DNA of 64,000 nt from Notospermus geniculatus (lineage: Eukaryota > Nemertea > Pilidiophora > Heteronemertea > Lineidae): the NCBI GenBank assembly GCA_002633025.1, contig NMRB01000103.1, forward strand, positions 275,010-339,009, given 5' to 3'. The position numbers and the translations under genes were made by a program. Under the pieces are notes generated by a model. That model saw only the letters and a program-made list of their open reading frames with translations, had not been told where the DNA came from and ran no database searches. Positions 42,169 to 51,587 of this stretch are shown here, piece by piece. The first letter of the stretch is position 1. The number at the start of each line of letters is the position of its first letter.

Positions 42169-43312
42169 TGTCACGACCGAGCGGATGTCGTGCTTATTTA
42201 TAGTAGGGAAAGGGTAGCGTGACTGTCAGGCAGTAGGGATCAGAAGGAAGGAAAACTCAGATTTCTCAAACTAGCCTACAAACAGAACCAACAAACTTAG
42301 AACCACACATTGTATCAGTTAAATAATTACCACATTTATTGTTGACTTCTCTGAGTACAGATTTTTGTTCGATTGGCCAAAGCCGAAGAAGTGCGAACAG
42401 CAAGGTGTGAGACCGTGGGGTAGCCCTCGACGATCTGATTCAACCACTGTGCATCTCAGCTTTTGTAGCAACAACAAACGCACGTGCCAGTCTAACAATA
42501 GCACAGCGGAAGAATCCGATCGTCGATGACGTCACACGTATAGATATTCGCAGTTCCTTAAAATTATACATTACATTTTCATCTAATGACACCAAACACC
42601 ATTCCTGAAATAATTCGATACAAATAACTATACAAATTACATATATTTTTGAACGGAACTAATTATTTATGACAATGACGTCAGAGTATTGATATGCGCT
42701 GAGAATGAAGAATACACAAGTCGGTTTGAAGAATGGTCGTACAAAAACAGCAGAATTACAGCTAAAAAGTACAGATATTTTTTATAAGAACAGGGCGGGA
42801 AGAAATTGGAATAAAAGAGGAATGAAAGTATTCTGTAATAAAATAGATAGACGTTCAGATGGAATGAAATAATGACTTTGAAATCAGAAGACATTTTATA
42901 GTTCGGCGACTGAAATGGCAGTTAGAAAGGGCAGCGCCGTACATTCACAGTGCATAAAGCGGGTGAAGTATGGCAGTGAATACTTACGTAGATTAATGTA
43001 CATGGGCAAGCCTATGCAAATTATGGAAACTAAAAGGGGATCTGAGTCTGAGATGAAATAAGGTATATCACATGAAGTAAGCCTAAGATGAGAGAGAATA
43101 ATATAAAACCAGAAGTAGTATAGAATAGAATTATAGCTAGATTAAGTAGGGGTATTTTGCAGGACGGAAGTAGGTAGTTAGCTAGAGGGTAAATAAGTTA
43201 GAAGTTCATCATAGCAAGTTGATATTTATATTCCATAACAAAGGGAACCCAGTGACCCAAGATGAGTTTAAATAGAAATAATGTATAGACCACTAGGGTA
43301 TTACACTACTCC
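42169..43312 (-). repeat. Possible 3' LTR with polypurine tract (minus)
   Basis: On the minus strand AGAGGGGAGTAG (43313-43324) is a polypurine tract directly followed by TGTAATACCCTAG. The block ends 1.1 kb later with CGGTCGTGACA, so both ends show TG…CA. A TATAAATAAG and AATAAA motifs lie inside on the minus strand. The 5' partner is not in the window, so the LTR call is provisional. Three short ORFs inside are not recognised. Confidence 0.4.
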
Positions 43313-43734
43313 CCTCTTAGAAGTAAGCCTTCCTCGGCGCTAATCAACAAAATATTTACATGTGAAAAAAGTTTACGACAATATAATACACATACAAACG
43401 TTACAACAATTGAGCAAATATAATAAAGTAGCCCATTACCCCTAGGCTTAACACACACACATCACTTTAACAAAGATAATGCAGACATTGGCAATTAATT
43501 CATATTACACATGACTAGATACATAAGTGAATTGCGATATCCAACCCTATTTCCATTAGTACTATGTATAATTCATCAGTCCTCCTCTACAATTTACAAT
43601 TTACAATTTTCTCATTTTACGGTAATCCTCCATTTCAATTCAATGTACAATTTCAATGTACAATTCAATTTCTATTCCAGTTCATACCTACTCAAGCTTC
43701 AACTATACTTACACATTACAACAGCAATTAATCA

Positions 43735-44301
43735 TCATACCAGAATTCTCAATAAATCTCTTATCTCTGTTAACAATTCAATCTGTCTGTCCTCCTTCTT
43801 GGTGGGTTCCTCCATAGGTTTGCATCTTATCTTCTTTAAAGCTGTCTTAACAGGTGGGGTAAGTGGTCTCTTTCTAGGTACACTTTGAACAGGTGGTATA
43901 GCTTCCAATGATGGCTCAGTGATGGTGACATCAGGCTCCTCCATATTTGAGATAGATTGAAACGATGAATTTAGTGACACTTCTGCAGCATCAACTGACG
44001 GCGAAGGAATAGGTGATGGCATAGGAGAAGGCATAGGTGTGCTTGCTACAGGTGAGCTTCCGGTAGGTGAGAGGGGTGCTTGAGGTGACACAGTGGCGAC
44101 ATCAGTCTTTGGGAGAAATGAGATCCAACGGAACTGCTTGACAGCTAAGAGCACACTGACTGCTGATGCTGCATGTATCTCATGTGACCCAGTGGAAGTG
44201 ATTAATATGAGATACGGTAGAATAAACTTCATGCGGGTCCCATCATGTGAAACTTTCGAATTTCTGGGCGTGTAACTTTGCTGCTCTTTCCATAGCTGCA
44301 C
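43735..44301 (-). CDS. C-terminal ORF of the MADF gene (Pro/Ser-rich)
   Basis: The 188 residues start MQLWKEQQSYTPRNSKVSHD. A Pro/Ser-rich linker follows (TPMPSPMPSPIPSPS), then a basic patch (PRKRPLTPPVKTALKKI), and it ends with the amphipathic helix RQIELLTEIRDLLRILV. A terminal helix of this kind (L-L-x-E-I-x-D-L-L) is common in MADF and Myb/SANT proteins of Harbinger elements, where it mediates oligomerisation. It lies downstream of the MADF domain (44492-45183) on the same strand. Its first 27 residues come from the 80-bp repeat shared with 31855. Confidence 0.45.
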   Translation of the reverse strand: MQLWKEQQSYTPRNSKVSHDGTRMKFILPYLILITSTGSHEIHAASAVSVLLAVKQFRWISFLPKTDVATVSPQAPLSPTGSSPVASTPMPSPMPSPIPSPSVDAAEVSLNSSFQSISNMEEPDVTITEPSLEAIPPVQSVPRKRPLTPPVKTALKKIRCKPMEEPTKKEDRQIELLTEIRDLLRILV

Positions 44302-44491
44302 GGCTACTAGCTTTTACCCTTGGTCAGATCAAGCACCACTGTCACCGCGTCTATATTGTTAGGGCTAGCCCGTACTTCAACGTCTGTGCTCTCTGTGATG
44401 ACCGATTCTTCTCTTAGATGAGCTGGTCCACCATCGTGGTGCAAAATAATCATTGGTGTTGTGAGTGAATGTTCGTAATAATCCTGGTCGA

Positions 44492-45183
44492 TCACGGCAC
44501 CATAATATTGGGACAATAATATTGTCCCCCACGCAGTTGGTTTGGTGTCTCCGCTGCAGGCAGATTTCGCTGGTTTTTGCCCAGTGTGTGGTTGGTAATC
44601 TTTTGGAGGAACCGAAACTTCTGCAGGGTCCACAGCTCCCTCTCTGTGAAGACACGTTGTCCGGACCCAGATTTGGGCAGCTTGTCCAGGCGCACGAAAT
44701 TATCTCTCATGCACTTGAACCACTCTTGCAGGTGAGAAACTTCCTTTGACATGGTTTCTGCCTGCTTCTGCCATGCAGCATTCTTGAAGTCAGGTCTTCG
44801 GTAGTGCGTTGCCTTCCTGTTCCACAACATTTCGTTCGCCTCCAAGAAGGCGACCATTAACTCTTCCTCATCGTCGGACAGCTTGTGTCCTTCTTGTCCT
44901 TCTTCTTGACCTTGGCCACAGTCGATGCCTGCGATGCAAACGATTCTAGCGATGCATGACCGCCTAATGACCCAGAGGGTGAGGGAGTACGGGAGCCCTG
45001 AGGGGATGAGGATCGATCGTGTGTATTAACACCCTTACCAGCATCATCGACAGCATCCTCAACAGCATCATCGATGACAGTAGAAGCAGGGTCCGGGCTG
45101 CGAGGCTCTTTGCCTATGCTTTTGCCTCCACGACTACGGCAACCAGCAACAGGAGCAGGACGAGCTTTCTTGCGGTTCGGCAT
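44492..45183 (-). pseudogene. MADF-domain DNA-binding protein
   Basis: The start MPNRKKARPAPVAGCRSRGG at 45183 leads through a Ser-rich region (SSSPQGSRTPSPSGSLGGHA) and KVKKKDKKDT. A one-base deletion near 44873 then shifts into LSDDEEELMVAFLEANEMLW, HYRRPDFKNAAWQKQAETMS, LQEWFKCMRDNFVRLDKLP and ELWTLQKFRFL. This is a MADF domain (L-x-x-x-E-x-N-x-x-L-W/Y…AW…W-x-x-x-R-D-x-[YF]…W-x-x-x-x-F-L). In PIF/Harbinger elements such a protein binds the element ends and recruits the nuclease. The nuclease lies upstream on the same strand (45900-47275). The frameshift could be real or an assembly error. Confidence 0.7.
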
Positions 45184-45395
45184 CTTGAAGTTTTGCACTC
45201 GTGGCTGTTCTGCATGCACGTGGTGGCATGCAAGAAGAGCTGCACGGTCACGTGACCACTCGCTGGCTGTGCGTTGGACGTGCGATGCATACTCGTGGAC
45301 CATTCGTTTCGTACGTTACCAACACGCTGTGCATTCGACCGTGTGTGCCTGCATACGCTTATATATGCGCTCTGTCTGACCACTCGCTCCGCTAT

Positions 45396-45900
45396 GCTAT
45401 CCGAACTAAATAGATCCGCACTTAATAGAACCGGACTTATTAAACCCGGCAATTCGGTAATGGAAGCAGAATAAGAGCGGACAAATACCGGCTTTTTTGT
45501 AGTGGAAGCGCAGCTTATGCTATCCGAACTAAATAGATCCGCACTTAATTAAGTCTGGCAACATCTATCTTTGACCTAATGGAATGCGGAAGCTAGGAAA
45601 TAGATCGTTGGATTTTCCATGGACCTTTAATCGCACGCGGCTATTGAATGACGGGTGGACAACGCGAACAATCGGGGAACGACCACAAGTGATCGACAGG
45701 CATGATTATAAACCGCAAAGCTCTGTCACATTACATGACTTCCGCATTCCATTAGATCGAAGATAGATGTTGCCAGACTTTAGAACCGGACTTATTAAAC
45801 ACGGCAATTCTGTAATGGAAGCAGAATAAGAGCGGAAGAATAAGAATGGAAGCAGAATAAGAGCGGACAAATACCGGCTTTTTTGTAGTGGAAGCGCAAC
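45396..45900. repeat. Tandem duplication (about 130 bp), second copy split by a MITE
   Basis: CTATCCGAACTAAATAGATC…GAACCGGACTTATTAAAC…AAGAGCGGACAAATACCGGC…TTTTTTGTAGTGGAAGCGCA occurs at about 45396-45512. It occurs again at 45518-45551 plus 45783-45898, with a further 30-bp internal duplication (AATGGAAGCAGAATAAGAGC) in the second copy. The intact first copy acts as an empty site for the MITE at 45552-45779. Confidence 0.8.
45552..45779. mobile_element. 228-bp PIF/Harbinger MITE, TTA duplication
   Basis: TIRs AGTCTGGCAACATCTATCTT … AAGATAGATGTTGCCAGACT extend to TAATGGAATGCGGAAG / CTTCCGCATTCCATTA. TTA lies on each side (45549-45551 and 45780-45782), the signature of PIF/Harbinger transposition, beside a decayed Harbinger gene pair. 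The neighbouring tandem copy lacks the element (CACTTAATAGAACC), confirming the boundaries. Confidence 0.85.
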
Positions 45901-47275
45901 TAGTAAGTGTGGTTGTCTTTGGGAGCAACTATTGGAATGTGGCTACCATCAATTGCCCCTGCACAGTGAGGGAAAACCCTCTCAAAATTACACATGTCCT
46001 CTAAAAGTTCTTCTGCCTTTGGCATGTATACAAGTTTTGGTTCCAAGTTTACGTGTATAGACTTGTGGCCTTCAGACTGGTGATAGTGAAATGCCAAATA
46101 AATGAGCTGTTTTGCGACCAATGCCACGATGCGGAATACCGCACGTGTCCGTAGTGTAACTGCTACTCGCTTCTCAAGAGGAATACAATGCCTGATCATT
46201 GGGGTGTTAATCTTTTCAACGTAGCCCTCAGCTGGTCACGAAGTTCTTTCATAGCAAATGCAACTTTAGCTTCAATATCCATTTCTGCACCTTCTATTGA
46301 ACCTGGTGTGTGATAAATGTGACATAGGGCATTCATGTCCTTACGCAACTGTTTGATCAGGTAACTCCTTGGCAAACCACCACGAGTAACAACAGAGAGC
46401 TCATGGTACCATGCGTCTGATACGAAGTACCTATCTAAAACCTGCAAAACTTGTTTAGATATCCACATAAAGTACAAAAAAGATATCCACATAAAGATAT
46501 CCACATTAGATATCCACATAAAGTACAAAAAAACGACACGCACAATATGATATAATACGAAACGTCGTATCCGAATTTCGCAAATTTTCGACCTCAACCG
46601 GGGTCATCCTCAGGCACTTTTTAGTAAGAGATTACAGATTACAGAAATCTGTAATCTCTTAGGAGAAAGTGCCTGAGGAAGACCCCGGTTGGGGTGGAAA
46701 ATTTGCGAAATTGGAGATGACGTTGCGTATTATATGCAAAACTTGTTTCAACACATTGTTGTCAGAGTCATTAATATGTATCTGTGAATGCCACAGGATG
46801 GCAGTTACCCTGTTTGTCAGAAACTGTGATGTTGTCTGTCAGAAACTGTGATGTTGTTTAACTTCAAACCCATTGAACCTAAAAACCACATGGCACATTC
46901 TGCCCTGGATTTGATTTGCTTGAGAACTTGAAGTTGACATGTCCTTGACACATCTGCCTTTCTTTTTTTTGGTTTTATCAATACCAACAGATACACCACA
47001 CAGATTGTCAATGTAAATTTTCAAGTATTTATTGGTTTCCAGTAAATTCTCATTTTTGGGTCCGCTGGGTTTGGCTCGTCACGCTGCTGTTCTATAGAAG
47101 TTGCTTCTGCTGCAATTTCTGTGTCAACAATCAGGGCCTTATCATCATTAGGAAAGGGGCAGAATTCACCAATGGAGGTGTCACTGCCTTCTTCGCTTAC
47201 GTCAGGTTGGGGTACTCCAGGCGGAGGTGGAGTCTCTGATCTGGACCGGCCGCATAGAAACTCCGCTAATGCTTC
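45900..47275 (-). pseudogene. PIF/Harbinger nuclease, N-terminal two thirds
   Basis: Minus reading from about 47275: AEFLCGRSRSETPPPPGVPQ (an acidic/proline leader), ALIVDTEIAAEATSIEQQRD, ECAMWFLGSMGLKLNNITVS and VTAILWHSQIHINDSDNN. Then QVLDRYFVSDAWYHELSVV, LIKQLRKDMNALCHIYHTPG, IPLEKRVAVTLRTRAVFRIV and FPHCAGAIDGSHIPIVAP. The last carries the first catalytic aspartate (AIDGSHIPI). Sequence ends at 45900, where the tandem duplication begins, so the remaining DDE residues are lost. A 278-bp insertion (46457-46734) splits the ORF, and a 24-bp duplication lies at 46814-46857. Frames change between blocks. Confidence 0.7.
46457..46734 (-). mobile_element. 278-bp insertion with two facing hammerhead-like cores (copy B), 14-bp duplication
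   Basis: It is flanked by a perfect direct repeat TGCAAAACTTGTTT (46443-46456 and 46735-46748). Bases 46551-46734 form a long hairpin. The minus strand at 46586-46613 reads CTGAGGATGACC…GGTCGAAA, and the plus strand at 46673-46700 reads CTGAGGAAGACC…GGTGGAAA. The minus copy continues AATTTGCGAAATTC, a clean stem III with the expected UC at the cleavage position. The other copy has G there and a broken hairpin. The tail 46457-46550 holds tandem GATATCCACATAAAGTACAA units. Inverted terminal-like repeats plus a tail fit a 5'-truncated Penelope-like element. Confidence 0.7.
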
Positions 47276-47366
47276 GACAGCCTATCGGTGTTAAAATGCA
47301 TGGAAAAATGTAGAGCACTATCGGTAGATGGGCTCCGCTAGCGCTAGCGGAGTTTCCATGCGGCCA
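47247..47366. repeat. 120-bp inverted repeat
   Basis: GGCCGCATAGAAACTCCGCT and GCTAGCGGAGTTTCCATGCG (followed by GCC) face each other across about 70 bases, with a GCGCTAGCGC palindrome inside. It lies between the nuclease leader and an unrecognised ORF (47318-47620, ending AYMQPATDELALKTRKALE then TWGG). It may be a hairpin MITE. Confidence 0.6.
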
Positions 47367-47879
47367 CCCCAGGTCTCCAGGGCCTTCCTGGTCTTCAGGG
47401 CTAGCTCGTCAGTAGCCGGCTGCATATATGCGCGCAGGCGAAACGGCGTCAGTGTTGCAGGGTTATGTTTGATTATCTGGTAGAAGGCCGCCTTGTGGGC
47501 TCTCCTGGCGTGTAGGGAAGCAAAACGTTCGTTGTGCACAAAAACGGTACTTCTTCTTTTGGCAGATGGTGCCGCACCACGTGGAGGATTGCTTCTATCT
47601 CCTTTCCCATAAAGCTGCACATTCTACACACTATAATTTACAATTATCACACTACAATTTTCTATTTCTTTTTTTGGCCCAAATTGTTCTTTTTTGGCCC
47701 AAATTGTTCTATCAAGGCTCGGCCCATAATGTTTCCACGTGAGATCTGCACAATCTTTCCCTAAGATAAGAAGTTACCGTGTCCTCTAGCAAAATCCACC
47801 CAAAAAAGAATTCTTAGTAATGTCCAATAATGCGTGAAAGGGAAACTCCCTCTTGGTGCAGGTCTATACTCGTGTCCTA

Positions 47880-47995
47880 GATATTGGGACTAGCTTTGTC
47901 CCGAGAAGCTGCTGGCTGTTTGTGTTGTGCAGCCACATTCGGAGGGCAATCTGTCATGAAGTGATCCCTAGCGGTGCAGAGAAAACATTGAGGCT
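47880..47995 (-). pseudogene. CCHC zinc knuckle (gag-like)
   Basis: On minus, PQCFLCTARDHFMTDCPPNV contains a perfect C-x2-C-x4-H-x4-C zinc knuckle (47946-47987), too short to appear as a long ORF. A polar tail follows (AAQHKQPAASRDKASPNI). Knuckles of this type bind nucleic acid in retroelement Gag proteins and some transposon proteins. It lies 400 bases downstream of the DUF6589-like gene and may be its last exon or a separate gag relic. Confidence 0.55.
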
Positions 47996-48406
47996 GGAAA
48001 GTGCCTGTAGGGTGGGAATTAAGGATAGTTAAACGGAGGTCTTGACCTGACCTCGGCCAATATATCGGCGACTAAGTCGGCAACTGGCCAGACTTCGTGT
48101 CTTTCACTGCCTTCTCCTCCTTGAGAATGGCTTTCTTCCAACTATGGATGGCTTCTTCTTTGCGTTTTCAGTTCCTAGTATCTTTATCACCAAACCATGC
48201 AGTTTCCCCGTCTTGTCATTCTCCCTACAGGCCTTAAGCGTCGGTGGAAAGGGCATTGTGGCGCAAAATCAGACGTACTGTAGGCATGATGTGATACAAG
48301 TCTGTTGGCGTTGTCGTTTTGCCCATGTGCGTTTCTGATTCGCAATTGGTAGTTTCTTCATCCCCTTGTATGGTCTTACCATGATCTCCACTTGACAATG
48401 ACTTCT

Positions 48407-49576
48407 TCATCTGATGGAGCGAAGTGATGCTGTCGATGGCTGTCGTCCTGGTAATGACATGAATGATTGCATGCACTGTTGAACCAGGACAAAGGCCCTA
48501 GCGGCCTCACGGCGGTCCATTTCTCGTTGCGTGTCAAGAGCAAAATTGATTTTACTGCTGAGGCGAGGAGTTGTGAACAAAGCCTGTTTTAATGACTGAT
48601 GGAAAGGACCAGCAAAATTGATTTTACTGCTGAGGCGAGGAGTTGTGAACAAAGCCTGTATTAATGACTGATGGAAAGGACTAGCTTCAACAAGCAACTG
48701 AGTACTGAAACCTGCATACGAAGTTGCGCCATTCAAGAATGAAAATGGCAGTGACTTTTTTAAAAACTGGCAACAGCAAACAATATCCCTCTGGGCCGTC
48801 AATCTTTTTGGAGACTGGAATAGCTACAATCTCATCACAGTGCGACATGATGTCTCTGTGAAGGGCAAAGGTTGCATGTTTCTTGCACCCTCAGCAAGGT
48901 AATGTTCAAAGGCCACGCCCCAACGTACGTGAAGATACAAAACAGAACCTGTTAAAAGATCCTTCCGAATCTCTGCTGATTCTGAGGAGCTGAGACTGCG
49001 GATGAATTTGACCAGAAAAGCTAGATGAAGTGATATAGAATGCCTTTTGATGTATCTTGTGGCTGTCTCAATGTTTGCGACTAACAACAGCTTGGTCCAG
49101 TCATTCTCCTTCATAAATTTCAACAAATGAAGAATTCCACAATCCTTCTAGGCTGACATTAGATTTGTGATGTTGGATTTTCTCAGATGTAATAGGGGGA
49201 ATTCACACAAAATCACACCATATTTAGGGACACTTTCTTTGAGTAAAAATATGTTCTTGGCAATTTTATAGTCTTCTGCACACAGTATGCGCCCAGTACC
49301 ATCTGAACTGGCACGTATACCAAGTTTAATGATCAAGTCATCGAGTATTTGCTTCAGCTTTCTAATATCATCATCACGGCCATTTTCTGGTAGTGGGTGG
49401 CTAGTCAGCAAAGGGGGAGCCTGGAATGGCTTGTTTAGGAATATGGTGGAATCTTCATCCACAGCGACTTCAGTAACATTGTCAACAAGATTTTCTGCTG
49501 GTTGCTTTGTACTTTCTGTCTCCATTGTAGGAGGTGGTGGTGGTGGTACCTCATATATAACGGTCTCATCATTCAC
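48407..49576 (-). pseudogene. DUF6589-like repeat protein, C-terminal half
   Basis: Blocks: 49576-49148 (proline tract PPPPPPTMETESTKQ; GTGRILCAEDYKIAKNIFLL; YGVILCEFPLLHLRKSNI), 49126-48824 (LLKFMKENDWTKLLLVANIE, SLHLAFLVKFIRSLSSSESA, VRWGVAFEHYLAEGARN) and 48802-48407 (KKSLPFSFLNGATSYAGFST, FTTPRLSSKINFALDTQREM, DRREAARAF). These match in order a large family in invertebrate genomes that I associate with DUF6589, function unknown. Bases 48539-48682 are an in-frame 72-bp duplication giving two copies of FHQSLxQALFTTPRLSSKIN. Junction frames differ, so it is probably dead. Confidence 0.55.
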
Positions 49577-50736
49577 GTCTTTCTCAGTACTGATCTCGTC
49601 TTCTTGAATATGCTTATCAAACCCCAGTCATCATCAATATCAAATTCACCTGATAATGGTTCAAGGCCAGAAATCACAGGATCATCATCTGAAAATGATC
49701 CAGAAGATAAATCAGAACGGTCTTCGCCACCAACCATGCTTTCATCCTTCTCCTCTAGATTCATGTCATCAACTGAATGACTTTCAGAAAGGTAATCATG
49801 TAATTCGACAAGGTTGATGAAACCACTTTTGGCATGAATTACACCAGACCAGTCAGCTGTGTCTGTGTCATCAGCATCATCAGAGTTGATGATGCACAGT
49901 GGAGGAGCACAATGATCATTCTCCATATGGCCTCGTCAATTTTTGAGCAGGACTCCATGCATGCCATGGCCTTCAAGATATTATTCTGGCCATCTAATTG
50001 GTCTTTCAGCGACCTCTCAATTTCCTTGTTGATGGAAAGTTGATCACTGGCTGCTTTCTTGTGTGCCTCAAGTTCTGGGTTGAATTTGATCAAGTTTTCC
50101 CGATCACACTCCACAGTTACCTCTTCCATGATTTTGTATATACAATGTATATTGAATTATACCAAGACACAGGTGGAGTGGAAGGGGGACGAACTTGGTC
50201 AATTTATGTTGGAAATAACATGGGAGAAACAATGCTGTTGGTCTTTCTGCAGTTGGTTTTCTTTCCTCTCATTTGCTGGAGACGTTCCTGGTCTTCTAGA
50301 TACATGGCTGTGGTGCACCTCGTTTTCTACAAATTCGTTTTCTACAATACATTTTCGAAGATTTGGGGAGTAAGAATGGAAAGGCCTTTCCAATTTAAAT
50401 GATCCCGGGAATGAGGCGAAATATTCAAGGCCACAAAGCGAGAAACATCCTTACAGGAATATTTCTGTTGGAGAGTTCCAGCGAATGGAAGGAGGAGAGT
50501 TGTTCAGCATATCGTACCAGCACGACAGTAATGTTCTCTTCACTGTCGGTGGCTTCAAAAAAACACACTAATCGAGTGTTAGTAGAACTGTGGCAATTAG
50601 GGGTGTTAACATTTTGGAAACTGTAGGAGCTGTTACCCCCATGATCAGCACAATGCTTGATGAAGATCTCCCCAGAGAACAATGCAGATGAAAGGTCAAG
50701 GCAGTATTTCTGCACCATGCTTGGAAGATGTGTCAC
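49573..50736 (-). pseudogene. DUF6589-like repeat protein, N-terminal blocks
   Basis: The block 50736-50425 reads MVQKYCLDLSSALFSGEIFI and ENITVVLVRYAEQLSSFHSL. The block 50129-49960 reads ECDRENLIKFNPELEAHKKA and SINKEIERSLKDQLDGQNN. The block 49926-49573 reads MENDHCAPPLCIINSDDADD and FSDDDPVISGLEPLSGEFDI, strongly acidic. All are on minus and in order with the C-terminal half. Between them (50130-50424) the coding strand is broken. Function is unknown, and an acidic linker between helical and DUF domains is all I can state. Confidence 0.4.
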
Positions 50737-51583
50737 CTTGAGGTAGATACAGGTACGTTCTTTGTAGAAGACCTCTGTTTTTGAAGGATTGTTGTACCCA
50801 CCTCAACATGAGATGGTGAGAAGCGCTCAGACATTTCTGGTGCTTTTTCCCTTCAGATGCCAGGATGGGGAGACCTTTCTGCTAAAAAACCCTCCTCAGC
50901 TGCCTGAACCTATACATTGTTAAACTGAGTGAAAACTTCAGATCCAGTGTTACACTTTGATCTAGTGACCTGACTGTTGGCATGGCCTGATTTTCAAGGC
51001 ACACAATGACTGAATTTGGGTGTTTTTGAAGAAACAGCTAGGTTAAGGTGAGGATTCTGACTGGGGTAAAGGCGGCCATTCTGATTCTCCGTCGACTCCA
51101 TTCCCTGGATTGTCTGAGTTTTTGTTGGTTGAAAGAAGCGAGTTAGATGAATGAAATTTCTTCATTTTGGACAGTTCGTTAACGACTTCCTTTAGGATCG
51201 GAAATTCTTGAACACACCAGAGTACCCAGTGTGGATTGACACGGCATGTGTGGTGAGGTATACACGGTTTGTAAACAACAGTTCTTCCGAGTCAGAGGGG
51301 GTGTCTTTAACATAAATGCACACTTCCTCGAATTTATCTTGCCCCCCCCCCCTCCCCGATTTGGAGGTGACAGGTTTTAGTTATTTTTTTGCTTTGGGGT
51401 GTTCCTTTTCTTCCTCTTCTATCTGGATGCGCCCAACTCCTATATACTGGAGGGGGGGGGGGGGTCTGATTACGTTAATCAAATTCTTCCACAAGGTCAT
51501 GACTAGCATCATTGGTGGGCAGATCTAGCCAAAATCACTCCTTTGCAGCAGCAAAGCACTTGGCTAAGTTCAGGGGCTTCTGT
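50737..51583. other. Spacer without recognised gene
   Basis: It contains a poly-C run (about 51342-51355) and a poly-G run (51452-51464). No convincing ORF. Confidence 0.45.
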
Positions 51584-51587
51584 TTTT

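Noticed and set aside
42169-43312. Long non-coding RNA gene
   Set aside because: No transcript evidence; TG…CA ends and adjoining polypurine tract fit an LTR better.
46586-46700. Simple transcription terminator hairpin
   Set aside because: The two facing arms contain internal CUGANGA/GAAA modules shared with two other loci and lie inside a dated insertion.
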